Under the pieces are notes generated by a model. That model saw only the letters and a program-made list of their open reading frames with translations. It did not search any database and was not told the DNA's origin. Shown here piece by piece: positions 52,701 through 61,931 of a stretch of 64,000 nt of DNA. How positions within the stretch are numbered: position 1 is the stretch's first letter; each line of letters opens with the position of its first letter. Origin of the DNA: Linepithema humile (Eukaryota; Arthropoda; Insecta; Hymenoptera; Formicidae); the NCBI RefSeq assembly GCF_040581485.1, contig NW_027124985.1:1-64000 (forward strand), in the 5' to 3' direction. The translations under genes were made by a program, and so were the position numbers.

Positions 52701-53745
52701 CAACGATTTAGAAAATTTAGCTAGGAACTGCGAAAATTGTAATTTAATTCGAAACAATCCGCCAAAAACACAAACACTTACGTGGAAGCCAGCAGACAGA
52801 GCGTTCCAAAGAGTACATATTGATTACGCAGGCCCCTTTATGGGACATTACTTTTTTGTGTTGGTGGACGCTTTTTCAAAGTGGCCAGAGGTACTCATTA
52901 CGAAGAATATTACAAGTAGTACAACGATTAAATGCTGTAGACAAATTTTTTCAACGTTTGGCATACCTGAGGTGGTAGTGTCAGACAACGGTCGACATTT
53001 TGTATCGAGTGAATTCAAAAACTTTCTCAAATGTAATGGTGTGATACATAAAACTACGGCGCCATTTCACCCAGCGACAAATGGGCAAGCGGAGAGATTT
53101 GTCCAAACCTTCAAACAGATGTTAAGAAAAAAATTCAATAGTTTTTTAGTAAGTACGGAAGATTTACAGATAGCTTTGTACCAAATTCTATTACATTACA
53201 GAAATCTGCCTCATGTGTCGTTGGGTGAATCACCAGCAGAGAAAATGTTAAAGCGTAAATTGCGTACACGATTAGATTTATTGCTGCCAACGCAAATTGA
53301 TATAAGCAAGGATAGCGAGACTAAGCCGTACGATAAGATTCGCGAAGTGCATATCGGCGAACGAGTAGAATGTCGGAATTATTACGGGAAACAAAAATGG
53401 GTTTTTGGTTGTGTACAACGAAGACTTGGTCATGTACATTATATTATTCGCTTAGATAATGGTAAATGTTGGAAGAGACACATTGATCAAATCCAAAGAA
53501 TAGGCGAGTGCCCAATTAGAGACACGTATAACGCGAACGATGAGATGTTTGACTACGAACCCCCAAATGTAAGTCAAACACCTGGCATCATTTCGAGGAA
53601 TGTAAATGTAGACAAGAATGCGAGAATTGTAAAAGAAACCCCAGTGAAAACAAAGGTGGATAATACACCACGGAGATCAGTGCGAGAAAAGAAAGTTCCA
53701 ACACGTTATGGGGAACCGATTTCATTTGAAAAACAGAGTCATTAA
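49738..53745 (+). CDS. Gag-Pol polyprotein of Ty3/Gypsy retrotransposon, 1335 aa
   Basis: One continuous frame encodes capsid-like Gag and all Pol enzymes. The start is the ATG at 49738 in a strong context (GCCATGG), beginning MAEAIVHGSF. The open frame runs back into the 5' LTR without an ATG. Gag spans about residues 1-270 and ends in two zinc knuckles: CYRCGGKHLASKC (239, an irregular CX2CX3HX4C) and CSNCGIKGHLAKVC (259, regular). Protease: DSGAAVTIV (D316). Reverse transcriptase: FLDD at 597-600, so Leu replaces the commoner Val. RNase H: CDASMYGVGAVLSQ, later YTDHRPL. Integrase: H965/H969 with C998/C1001, then catalytic D1029, D1083 and E1119 (D-X35-E spacing). There is no frameshift between gag and pol and no env. 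It resembles K02A2.6-like polyproteins of insects (from memory). All key residues are intact. Confidence 0.95.
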   Translation: MAEAIVHGSFAIEAFDPAVTNWKRWLKRFEGAVTVFKIPEPQKVAYLLHFIGSKSFDILCDKLAPLDPYTQTYNTVALHLEDFYAPAPLEIAENYRFHQRKQSDGESIHQYVAALHKMSINCNFGNYLKTALRNQFVFGLTSRRTQARLLETKDLTFDKAVEIALSMELTEKDVNQIQAAGVSSVDYVGQKEAARGKKDKQSQHKKPAVNRPAAFQKTKRAIQDVPNHNNTDGTNNVTCYRCGGKHLASKCTLNREIVCSNCGIKGHLAKVCMRRNKATAHQLSDILWMNTEHIKHRDRYFVSVEINGKDVRFEIDSGAAVTIVSKYFLKRWFPDAQIENTDLKLFTFCKTTITVIGYVKVQVRYKGITKSLNMYITVMDREPLMGREWIRQLGVQLTSTVFTLNSNTEIELHKILRDYENDLDPSSTKIKQIQARLILKENAKPVFLKARKVPFKIIPLVDREIDRLVKEGILQETSAAEWATPVVPVLKKDNSVRLCGDFSVTVNKQLLVDEYPLPTVDELFSTLSGGQKFSKIDLKQAYLQMEIHPADRELLTLNTHRGLYKCTRLLYGIASAPAIWQREIETVLKGIPGVSVFLDDIKITGPNDQVHLERLREVLTRLAKSNIQINKEKSEFLKEGIHYCGYYIDKNGIHKEKRKMEAIEKMPRPKNISKLRAFLGLINYYGRFIQNLSKILTPLHTLLQKESGKAVIFKWTRECEAAFLAAKREFTSNKVLAHYNPKHPTIVACDASMYGVGAVLSQKYPDGSERVIQYASQSLSRTQQKYAQIDKEAYAIIFAIKKFYQFLYGNRFTLYTDHRPLTQILAANKTLPVHSAMRMQHYKIFLQAFNYDIKYKNTKLHSNADGLSRLPIQSEDDFEYDVVDEYEIKLIESLPVTFTELAAETEKDTELQNLARALQSGKEIKPRERFNVPFAEFSCQRGAILRDGRVLVPRKLRKKVLQELHEEHFGIIKMKEMARRYCWWPGIDNDLENLARNCENCNLIRNNPPKTQTLTWKPADRAFQRVHIDYAGPFMGHYFFVLVDAFSKWPEVLITKNITSSTTIKCCRQIFSTFGIPEVVVSDNGRHFVSSEFKNFLKCNGVIHKTTAPFHPATNGQAERFVQTFKQMLRKKFNSFLVSTEDLQIALYQILLHYRNLPHVSLGESPAEKMLKRKLRTRLDLLLPTQIDISKDSETKPYDKIREVHIGERVECRNYYGKQKWVFGCVQRRLGHVHYIIRLDNGKCWKRHIDQIQRIGECPIRDTYNANDEMFDYEPPNVSQTPGIISRNVNVDKNARIVKETPVKTKVDNTPRRSVREKKVPTRYGEPISFEKQSH

Positions 53746-53777
53746 TACACATATATATATAGATTTTTTTTTCTCTC

Positions 53778-53791
53778 AAGAGAGGGAAGAG
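53778..53791 (+). other. Polypurine tract
   Basis: AAGAGAGGGAAGAG lies directly before the 3' LTR. This is the expected primer site for plus-strand cDNA synthesis. Confidence 0.88.
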
Positions 53792-54051
53792 TGTTACATA
53801 GTTACACGTCCTTTTGAATTAGGCGCGTAAGCATGATAGCGCGATTAGGACAGGAGAGCAGGTAGGATGGCGCTGGGGTGATAACGTGCGAGATATACAC
53901 GCGTATCGGCAGATCCGGGCTCTCTTCCTCTCCGGACAGCGTAAGGAACACATGTATACGAAGGGTAGTGAATAAAACGATTGCGAAGACTTAATCAGTG
54001 CGTGGCAGATAAATTACTCATCGAACCTTTTTCCTCTGCGGGGATACGACA
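53792..54051 (+). repeat. 3' LTR, 260 bp
   Basis: No difference from the 5' LTR was found by eye over all 260 bases. AATAAA lies at 53971-53976. Followed by the target duplication CTGGC at 54052-54056. Confidence 0.97.
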
Positions 54052-54056
54052 CTGGC

Positions 54057-56944
54057 ATTACTATTTCTTGGAAGTTTATTTAATTTCATTAAAATAAAAC
54101 GCGGTTCGCTGCATTTCCTATCACAGCACTTACGCCCTTATTACGTCGAAACGAAAACGAAGTGGACGAGCTCACGCGTATTATCAGAAATCTCTTAGTT
54201 GGATGGAAGTTGCGATAGTTGTTGCATCGTGAATACAGTCTAGTTATCCGGGGCTAATTGGAGCGTGCTTTTAATTAGCCGGAGTTCAACCTAACGTAAC
54301 GTAACGGACAGAGACGGCGGCGTGGCTCTGCCTAATTGCATTTAACTCGAATGCGCATTGGGATAATTTGGAGCTATATATTTTTCGCGCGCATAATGCC
54401 CGACGAAATTTGTTGACATTACTCGGTAGATTATTACTCCAACGTAGCTGATAATGCACGTAGCAAAATTTGTGACATTCTCGCCTTTATTGCGCTCAAA
54501 TAATCTGATCGTGGTATATTATGCACGAACATCTCTCGTAATGCTACTTAAAGTTTTGATTAAGCCGGTTTAGAAATTCTACCCCACTGCAATATATCGC
54601 TTGAGCAAATAACGTTCGCGTAACAAATAAGTCTGACAGTGCTTGTCTCTCTCTGCGTCAGTTTTTTCATCTTGCACATTTTCCAATATTAATGTTTTAC
54701 AAAAATATTATTCTTTAACAATGCAATCGTTTCATCAGGTTTTATTCTGACCGGCTCCAAATTCATCGGGCGGTTTATTGTTGGCAAAACAAGGTCGCGC
54801 TGGGAATGAAATTTTCATCGCAATCTTTGATGAATTTTACTCGTGCAATAAATCATTTCAACGAGAATTACATATTTGGCCGCAATAAGCGTACGATTTT
54901 TCAAAAAGCTTTTACTGTACGCGCGTATGTGCGCGTAAAATACGTGCCATCATATTCGATACGAATAACCGCACGAATTGCTTCGTCGGTCGTGCGCCTT
55001 GACGTCCCGGAAATTGGCAATCTCGCGTGAATAATGAAAAAACTGGCAGTCACGTACGCCGAACAAGTGTCCGGTTGCGCCCGATTTAAGTCCCGTGTCC
55101 TGCTCGAATATATCGGCGGTCAGTCGTCGGACACCCGCGGCTCTCGTAAGTTCTCGCACCAACATTGCGGATCATTTGTCGGCGAAGGAGCCGAAACTTC
55201 GGTGCCGCCTAATCCACGATTCGTTCCCGCTCGGATAATCGCCACGGAATTAATTCGTGGAGATCTGTCATTTTTCCCGGCTCGCGCGTGTGCCTCGCTT
55301 CTTTCATCTCTTTTCTTTGAGATACGAACTTTGCGACGAACGACGAACTCGCCTCGCGAGCCCGCCGGTTCGGCTCAGGATCAGCCTGTTCATTAGCATT
55401 TAAAGCGAAATGGAAATGCCTCGTTGAACTACTTGCTGTCTAACGGGGGTCTTCACCTTTCACGCGCGGATCAGGGTCAGAAACGTTGCAGTTGAGAAAT
55501 CTGCATAGTTCACGGACGATGATTAACCCGGCGGAAATAAAATATTTCCGCATCCCTGATTAAAGACGGTGTTTTAAGGATCGGTGCATCGGTGCCTATT
55601 TATTTAAACGTGCAAGAACAATTCGCCACGGATCAATAATAATTTACAAGCGCAAAACACGCGAATGGTCTCACGTGCTACACGTATCTTCACTCATCGT
55701 AAATTTCGTCTTCGAGCGGAGCTTTTTAAGCGAGTATCCATTATCCTGTTCCGAAAAATTCTCCCTTTATCACAAAGATTAATGCCTTCCTTTTAGTCCG
55801 ACGTAATTGAAATAAATACTACTCCGGACAGCGCGGACTCTGAAACAAATCTTGGTTTATGTCGCGGCATCCCACGGACGTGTTTCTTCCTTCCTAATGT
55901 TCGGCAAATAGAAATTTCTTTATAAAGTCGTCGACTTGACCAATCTTTCGCAAGCGCAGTTCTTGCAGCTGGATAACGGAAAGAGAGACGATTATGGTCC
56001 TTATCCTGTTCGCCACTGGACTGCGACACGATTTGTTTAAATCTAAAAATGTCCACAATGTTGTTGGGTGAACTCAAACATATATCGATCAGGAAGGCGT
56101 GCGATTTACTGCAACGCGCGCTGTGTATCGCATTGGCGGATGGAAAACATGAAACTATTCCGTTACGAAGAATCTGTCGATGCTTATACGCTGCAACTTG
56201 TATGACTTCCCGAGTCGAAATTTAGCGTCTCTTTTAATGCTCATACAGCCTATATGAACCTATTTTTACGGAATTAGAACCTAGAACTCCTCTTTTAAAA
56301 CTTGATCTCCTATAATTTGATGTTGAAATACTACTTTAAACCTATAGAGCCTCACAAAATAGATTGTATTACTGCGAGAACTCCTCCATTAAACCTCGAA
56401 CTTTTATCTAGTATATATATATATATACTAGATAAATTCGACCTATAAAAGTTATTATAATGTTTAATCATAAAGAAAAATATTTAATTCGTTGCATTTC
56501 CAACTTTCATTAATATTGATACCTTTCCGTTTCCTTCTTCAAAATAGTGATATGATATCTGAAAAAGATTCAGCGCAAAAAAATTTTTTTAAATTAATTT
56601 TTTTATTAAATGTTAACTATTTTAGATGTACTCGTTAAAATTCAAATAAGAATGAAAAACTATACGAGCAATATGCATAATGTGGTTGTATTTTGATTAT
56701 TGCTTTATTAAGTGATACAATATTATCAAACGTTTCAGTCTTAATTTGGACCTTTTTCTGTATAAATATTTCTGTCTGAACTTGTTTTAACGCATGTTAA
56801 CTATACTTAATAATATACTCTTAACTATATGTATTACATATACTTAATAAATAATATTTAATTCAATAAATATTATGTAATGTTTTTAATATCTTATTTT
56901 ATATTTAATATCTTAATTTAATATTTTTAATATAATCACAAAGG
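54057..56944. other. Intergenic DNA, no gene recognised
   Basis: Unique-looking DNA of moderate GC to about 56.2 kb, then AT-rich. Open frames up to 120 codons (for example 55034-55396 on the plus strand) overlap on both strands, lack domains and have no supporting splice pattern. I call none of them a gene. A 32-bp palindrome lies at 56404-56435. Confidence 0.6.
56404..56435. repeat. Perfect 32-bp palindrome with (TA)n core
   Basis: TTATCTAG, then an alternating TA core, then CTAGATAA. The dyad is perfect. Confidence 0.9.
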
Positions 56945-57344
56945 TATATGGATTTTCAGCACTAGTTTTATGATATTATCAAGAAATTCTAATGATTGCA
57001 AAAATCTTCACAATAATAAAAAAAATTACTAACTATATAATTTTAATTGATGATAATTTTTAATAACATAGAATTTTTAAAAATATTAGAAATTAATACT
57101 CAATAGTTGAATTTTGATATTATATTTTGATATTATCAAGAAATTTCTAATAATTACAAATTTTCAAAAGATAATAAAATTCAACTAAATGGTATTGATT
57201 AATGATATTTTTAAATTGTATGCTATTAAAAATTATCGTTAATCAAAATTATAGTCAGTATTTTTCTTTATTGTGGACATTTGCAATCATTAGAATTTCT
57301 TGATAATATCATAAAAATAGTGCTGGCAAAAAGGAATCTATATA
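56945..57344. mobile_element. MITE with arms of about 110 bp, about 400 bp long
   Basis: The left arm (56957-57071, starting CAGCACTAGTTTTATGAT) and the right arm (about 57218-57325, its inverse) match closely. They share ATTATCAAGAAATTCTAATG and then diverge gradually. The outer ends TATATGGATT and AATCTATATA may extend the element to 56945-57344. The centre holds a smaller inverted repeat. No transposase and no clear target duplication were seen, so the superfamily is unassigned. Confidence 0.8.
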
Positions 57345-57557
57345 TTTTCAGGGTCTAAAGCGGGTCAACGGAGGGTTTTAACTAAACCCTACTTTGAAGC
57401 TTTAGCAGGAAAAAAGGAAATTTCGGACATATTGTAGCGTCAAAGTAGGTGCTATTATATACATACGATACAATGCATAACATCTACTTTGACTCTCTTA
57501 TGCCTACCTCAAAATAAAAGATTAAGGTTCAATATAGGTGCTAAATTTCGACTCGGG
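57345..57557. other. Short stretch before gap with inverted motif
   Basis: GTCAAAGTAGGTG (57439) faces ACATCTACTTTGAC (57480-57493) as an imperfect inverted repeat, possibly a damaged element end. Otherwise nothing is recognised. Confidence 0.5.
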
Positions 57558-58057
57558 NNNNNNNNNNNNNNNNNNNNNNNNNNNNNNNNNNNNNNNNNNN
57601 NNNNNNNNNNNNNNNNNNNNNNNNNNNNNNNNNNNNNNNNNNNNNNNNNNNNNNNNNNNNNNNNNNNNNNNNNNNNNNNNNNNNNNNNNNNNNNNNNNNN
57701 NNNNNNNNNNNNNNNNNNNNNNNNNNNNNNNNNNNNNNNNNNNNNNNNNNNNNNNNNNNNNNNNNNNNNNNNNNNNNNNNNNNNNNNNNNNNNNNNNNNN
57801 NNNNNNNNNNNNNNNNNNNNNNNNNNNNNNNNNNNNNNNNNNNNNNNNNNNNNNNNNNNNNNNNNNNNNNNNNNNNNNNNNNNNNNNNNNNNNNNNNNNN
57901 NNNNNNNNNNNNNNNNNNNNNNNNNNNNNNNNNNNNNNNNNNNNNNNNNNNNNNNNNNNNNNNNNNNNNNNNNNNNNNNNNNNNNNNNNNNNNNNNNNNN
58001 NNNNNNNNNNNNNNNNNNNNNNNNNNNNNNNNNNNNNNNNNNNNNNNNNNNNNNNNN
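57558..58057. other. Assembly gap, 500 N
   Basis: Exactly 500 unknown bases, the same size as the first gap, so a placeholder. Long frames through it are artefacts. Confidence 0.98.
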
Positions 58058-58236
58058 TAGGAATAACCTGAACAACAAACACTCCTCGCAGATCTTGCAG
58101 CAATATTATAATAGTATTCAGGTGATTTTAGAATGTGAACGGTGAACGGAGCTACAAAGTTCGAGCAGCTTAGAAGACATAACCTAATCATCATAAACTT
58201 TTCAGCTCAGCGACAAAGGGGCGAGAGGGCAAGGAG

Positions 58237-58506
58237 CAAGATCTATAGAGAGAAGGTTACTTCAGTAAAACCGGTTGTGAGCGAGGATAAAGGAAGGGAG
58301 GGAGCTAGAAACAGCTTGACGGCGAGGGGCGATGAAGGAAGGGGAGAGCATGATGATCTCATCAGCCAACAGTAACAGTCTGAGATAGCTTCTGCTCACA
58401 GATGACATCATTATTGCCCCTCTTGCCGTTCGCCCCTCTCTGCATTTACCCCTTTTGCCGCTTGTCCCTTTTTGCGTATGAGGTAACCTTCTCTCTATAG
58501 ATCTTG
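58237..58506. mobile_element. MITE family X, copy 1 (270 bp)
   Basis: Perfect 24-bp terminal inverted repeats begin CAAGATCTATAGAGAGAAGG at 58237 and end with the inverse at 58506. The inside includes GAAGGAAGGGGAGAGCATG, also found in copy 2. The flanks do not match as a target duplication. Open frames across it are artefacts of the element. Confidence 0.85.
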
Positions 58507-58564
58507 GATTCATACTGCGTACGATGTCTAGAAATTCTAGTTAAAGATATTTTATCGTCTAGAA

Positions 58565-58754
58565 CAGGCCTGGCCAAAAGCTTGCTCGCGAGCAGCCTTC
58601 AAAGTCCGCTGGATGGGGACTCGGCCTCCACTATCTCGCCGTCCTCACTTTTGTTTGTTCGCTATCTTTTGTTCAAAGTGAAGAGGCAGTAGTAGGGAAT
58701 CCCCATCCAGCGGACTTTGAAGGCTGCTCGCGAGCAAGCTTTTGGCCAGGCCTG
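58565..58754. mobile_element. hAT-type MITE, 190 bp, perfect 55-bp arms
   Basis: The arms at 58565-58619 and 58700-58754 are exact inverses by eye. They start CAGGCCTGGCCAAAAGCTTG, a hAT-like terminus. They are flanked by the perfect 8-bp duplication GTCTAGAA (58557-58564 and 58755-58762), the length expected for hAT. Perfect arms and target duplication indicate a recent insertion. The 80-bp centre has no coding capacity. Confidence 0.95.
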
Positions 58755-58922
58755 GTCTAGAAAACAAGTTTCAATATTGGACATTGGACACAGTATGAAT
58801 CTTTCATAAGTAAAAGGAAAGAGGTGTCAACCACAAAAATCTGCTAAAATACTCAACTAATTCCGAGTACTGTTCTAGAATAAGTTGCAATATAATTATA
58901 GATTAAGCTTTATTTAACTTAC

Positions 58923-59113
58923 CGTTCATAAAATTTTTTCCGTTTCTGATTTGTGATGCTGACAAATAAATGTTGACTTTTTTTATTTAATGTAGCGCAT
59001 GCCACACTATTAAATTGTCTGCATACTATACTAAGCTGATATAAAGTATATACATCACAGAAATTGAAAATTATTTCTAATATCTCGTTTGGAAAAATAT
59101 ACTTAACAGACAT
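58923..59113 (-). CDS. F-box protein, first coding exon (partial gene)
   Basis: ATG at 59113 opens MSVKYIFPNEILEIIFNF. The first 40 residues follow the F-box pattern (PNEIL..IF......LYQLSIVCRQFNSVA), which binds Skp1 and recruits targets to an SCF ubiquitin ligase. The exon ends at a good splice donor (G|GTAAGT at 58922-58917) after 63 codons plus two bases. Frame continuation past that point into the intron is not coding. Later exons should lie at lower coordinates; I did not find them before the 500-N gap, and the hAT MITE and MITE X copy 1 lie in the way. The substrate-binding part (leucine-rich repeats, WD40 or other) is therefore unknown. It may be a broken gene fragment carried among the transposons, or a live gene with a long intron. 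Confidence 0.6.
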
Positions 59114-59523
59114 ATTTGTCTTTTTAATTGAACGTTACCACGTGAGAATATAGATATTATAACCGGTATGTTCACTTCACTGGACGTTATACTTTTTTAT
59201 TTTTAAAGTGGAATATCTTCAGCTTAAAATCTGCTATTCGACACAAATCCTCTAGATCCTATTGACTACCACGTTAAAATTCCTTAGAACTCTATTCAAC
59301 TTTTTAACAAATCGGTAAATTTCAGCAACAATCCTCACTCCTCCCGCCGGGAAAACACACAGAACAACTCATCACCAAAATCCACTAAAATATAAGTACA
59401 CTGGAAACAATGCTGCCAGACGGGCCAGATTCAGAAGCTGCTAAATTTGTACAACACTGCGGCCCAATGAAGGTACAATTTCATGTAGTAAAGTTTGCTG
59501 GCGAAGTTCCCCCACTCCGCCGA
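59114..59523. other. Region upstream of the F-box exon
   Basis: Should hold the promoter and 5' UTR of the minus-strand F-box gene. No core promoter motif can be defended by eye, and no repeat was recognised. Confidence 0.4.
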
Positions 59524-59640
59524 AAACGGATCTAAGATCTATAGAGAGAAGGTTATCTCAGGTAGTTTTCCACCAATAAGACACAAATAGACACAGTGTC
59601 AGGCACAAAACAGTTGTGTAAAGCCGCTTGTTGAAACATT

Positions 59641-59767
59641 GGCCGCGTTCAGCAGACTCAACAGTTGTAGATTTTCCGCTGAATCTCGACTGTTAATTAG
59701 TTGGTTCTGAAAGTAAGAACCAATCACGTTCGATTGCTACTAAGCGGTTTGTTCTGCTGAACGCGCC
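59641..59767. mobile_element. MITE, 127 bp, GGCCGCGTTCAGCAGA ends
   Basis: The left end GGCCGCGTTCAGCAGA and the right end TCTGCTGAACGCGCC are inverted. Flanked by CATT on both sides (59637-59640 and 59768-59771), consistent with a 3-4 bp duplication. It is nested in family Y. Confidence 0.82.
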
Positions 59768-59771
59768 CATT

Positions 59772-59881
59772 GGCTGCGTTCCGTAAAGCGCATATGCGCG
59801 CATCTATCTATAGTATACATAACGTATACATAACGTATACTATAGATAGATGCGCGCATATGCGCTTTACGGAACGCAGCC
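59772..59881. mobile_element. Near-perfect palindromic MITE, 110 bp
   Basis: Arms of 47 bp match exactly: GGCTGCGTTCCGTAAAGCGC and onward, inverted to ...ACGGAACGCAGCC. The centre is about 16 bp. Flanked by ATT (59769-59771 and 59882-59884). It sits back to back with the previous MITE, sharing the ATT between them. Confidence 0.88.
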
Positions 59882-60200
59882 ATTATATTTCTTAGTACAG
59901 CCATAGTTGGCGTTCTATAGTGTTCTTATAGTGAATTTTTTCTTGAAATGTTACTCATATGTATATGTACATACATCTGCTTTAATTGCATAATAAGTAT
60001 AATTTACAAAAATAAATTTTAAACTTCACAATTTTCATAAAATAATATAGTACATAAAATATAATGGTACATAAAATAATATTTCCCTAAGTTTGTCAAA
60101 TAATTGGCAGCCATGAATTGAACACAAATCACCTCGACTCACCTCTTTAGCTGTGTATATTTGTGTCGAGCTGTGTCGTTGTAGGAAAACATTGGTTGTT

Positions 60201-60363
60201 TTCCAGCAAAGAACACAAGTTGACACAAATCGACACAAGTATCACTCTGTCTTTGTTCGATATTCAATGAGCAACAGAGTATGTTTCCAGCAAAGGACAC
60301 AAGTTGACACAAATCGACACAAGTATCACTCTGTTTTTGTTCGATATTCAATGAGCAACAGAG
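60201..60363. repeat. 84-bp tandem duplication in family Y
   Basis: Two nearly identical copies start TTCCAGCAAAGRACACAAG at 60201 and 60285, with only a few differences. Short frames across them on both strands are by-products. Confidence 0.9.
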
Positions 60364-60511
60364 AGAATAATACTTTTGTGTCGCTTGTGTCTCTTGGTGG
60401 AAAACTACCAGAGAGAATAATACTTTTGTGTCGCTTGTGTATCTTGATGGAAAACTACCAGAGAGAATAATACTTTTGTGTCGCTTGTGTCTTTTGGTGG
60501 AAAACTACCAT
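60362..60511. repeat. 50-bp tandem repeat, three copies, in family Y
   Basis: The unit runs from AGAGAGAATAATACTTTTGT to GGTGGAAAACTACC. It equals the terminal sequence of family Y, so the element's end has been amplified in tandem. Confidence 0.9.
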
Positions 60512-60534
60512 TATGTCGAACACTGTGCGATTTT

Positions 60535-61485
60535 AGGTTTGTTTTTTATTCCTGAACTGGCTGCACTAGTTCAAAAAGTGTACACTGAAGCGTTCTTTAT
60601 TGCAGAACTGGTATTACTGACGCTGTTCGTTATGACAGTGTAGCGGAACTTAGTGTAATAGTTCACTGAACTGATTGCACTAGGTCTAGAGCCAGTGCAA
60701 GCAGTGCAAGAACAGCAGCCTAAGAAATAGGCGCCATAAATAGATAATTAAATTGTAAGTATGAAATTGTAAGTAAGAATTTTTGTAAATAAAAAACTTA
60801 ACAACAAGACTTAACTTTTATTGTATAATGTAATAATTGTAAAATGTATAATTGTATAAATGTATAATTGTAAAAATAAATATATTTTAATGTATAATGT
60901 TTAAAATATAATGTTTAAAATTTAAATATATAAATCTGTATCGTTAAATTTTGAGGTTAAAAAATTTTATACTGTAACGTATAATAATATTATTAATATA
61001 TAATATTATATATTTATATATAAATAAAACGATTTAAATTAACATCTAAATGTAGGTATATACAATATATTACTGACAGTATTAATTTTTATAATTTTGT
61101 TTGAAACAGGTTATTACACATTTATTGTAGATTTTTTGATACTTTTTGTATGTAAAAGGATAAATAAATTATTGATGAGTTGGTTGATAGGTTATGTTTC
61201 GCATTACAATATTAAAAGTCTGCATATAAAAAACAATCTTTACCATTGTCTTCAAATAAAAGCATTTTCAATGGTGAAATTGTAATTGGAATATGATCAT
61301 CTTCGTCAGAAGATTCTATTAATTCCAATACTACTATTTTATTTATTATATTGTCACACATTATTTTTGCACTGCAGTGTTTTTTATTCTTGCACTTTTT
61401 CAGTCTGCACTCTCAATCCTTGCTTAAACTCCCTAGTTTTAGTTTAGTTCTAGTTCAGTTCAGTGTAAAAATAAAAAACAAACCT
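60535..61485. mobile_element. Non-autonomous element family Z, nested in Y
   Basis: The left end AGGTTTGTTTTTTATTCCTG and the right end ...AATAAAAAACAAACCT are inverted. TTT flanks both sides. The inside is AT-rich without a credible long frame and carries repeated CTGAACTG/CTAGTTC motifs near both ends. Confidence 0.7.
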
Positions 61486-61602
61486 TTTGTGTCGCTTGTG
61501 TTTCTTGGTGGAAAACTATCTCAATAAAACCGGTTGTTGGCGAGAGACGATGAAGGAAGGGGAGAGCATGGTGATCTCATCTGCGAACAGTAGCTGTCTG
61601 AC

Positions 61603-61690
61603 TACACTAGTTCAGAGTTTATTTTTTTCCCTCTATATTGGAAGGAGAAAAATAAACTCTGAACTAGTGCAGCCAGTTCAGCTATAAAGA
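61603..61690. mobile_element. Short hairpin related to family Z
   Basis: ACTAGTTCAGAGTTTATTTT faces its inverse ending at 61668. The right side, GAACTAGTGCAGCCAGTTCA, matches the family Z end at about 60552-60571 in reverse. It interrupts family X copy 2 relative to copy 1, so it is an insertion, probably a deleted Z derivative. Confidence 0.7.
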
Positions 61691-61780
61691 ACAGATCTAT
61701 AGCTTCTATCCGCCTATGAGATCATCATTGCCCTTCTTGCCACTCGTTCCTTTTTGCGAATGAGGTAACCTTCTTTCTAT

Positions 61781-61931
61781 GGCTTAGTTTACACCGATTG
61801 TTTAGTACGCGTACCAAGTACTAAATCAGCTTCTTTGATTGGTGTAGATTTTACACTAAACGATTTATACCTATCGCAGAAGCAGATTTAGTATTTGGTA
61901 CGCGTACTAAACAATCGATGTAAACTAAGCC
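61781..61931. mobile_element. PIF/Harbinger-like MITE, 151 bp, inside the X terminal repeat
   Basis: The ends GGCTTAGTTTACACCGATTG and its inverse extend for about 45 bp with two mismatches. Flanked by TAT (61778-61780 and 61932-61934). Excising it with one TAT rejoins CTTTCTATAGATCT, the family X terminus. A 3-bp duplication suggests PIF/Harbinger. Confidence 0.85.

Larger units (their letters stand above)
49396..54051 (+). mobile_element. Complete Ty3/Gypsy LTR retrotransposon, 4656 bp
   Basis: Two LTRs of 260 bp each, reading identical by eye, both TGTTACATAG...GGATACGACA, flanked by a perfect 5-bp duplication CTGGC. Between them lie a primer-binding site, one intact gag-pol frame and a purine-rich tract, and no env. 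Every part needed for autonomous retrotransposition is present and unbroken. The domain order protease, reverse transcriptase, RNase H, integrase defines Ty3/Gypsy. Identical LTRs mean insertion was recent, or that gene conversion homogenised them. Confidence 0.97.
59561..61518. mobile_element. Non-autonomous element family Y, nested in X
   Basis: The left end GGTAGTTTTCCACC and the right end GGTGGAAAACTA are inverted. The flanks TCTCA (59556-59560 and 61519-61523) look like a 5-bp duplication. Removing Y restores family X sequence as seen in copy 1. The ends carry GACACAA/TTGTGTC motifs repeated inside the element. No transposase frame was found. Confidence 0.75.

Noticed and set aside
55034..55396. 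120-codon plus-strand frame
   Set aside because: An overlapping frame occurs on the other strand, and no domain or exon structure was seen. It could be a UTR, but nothing supports coding.
58142..58513. Frames of 77 and 83 codons on opposite strands
   Set aside because: They lie inside MITE X copy 1, whose inverted ends create mirrored open frames.
60035..60643. Several 67-105 codon frames with repeated peptide blocks
   Set aside because: The peptide repeats come from the 84-bp and 50-bp DNA tandem repeats of family Y.
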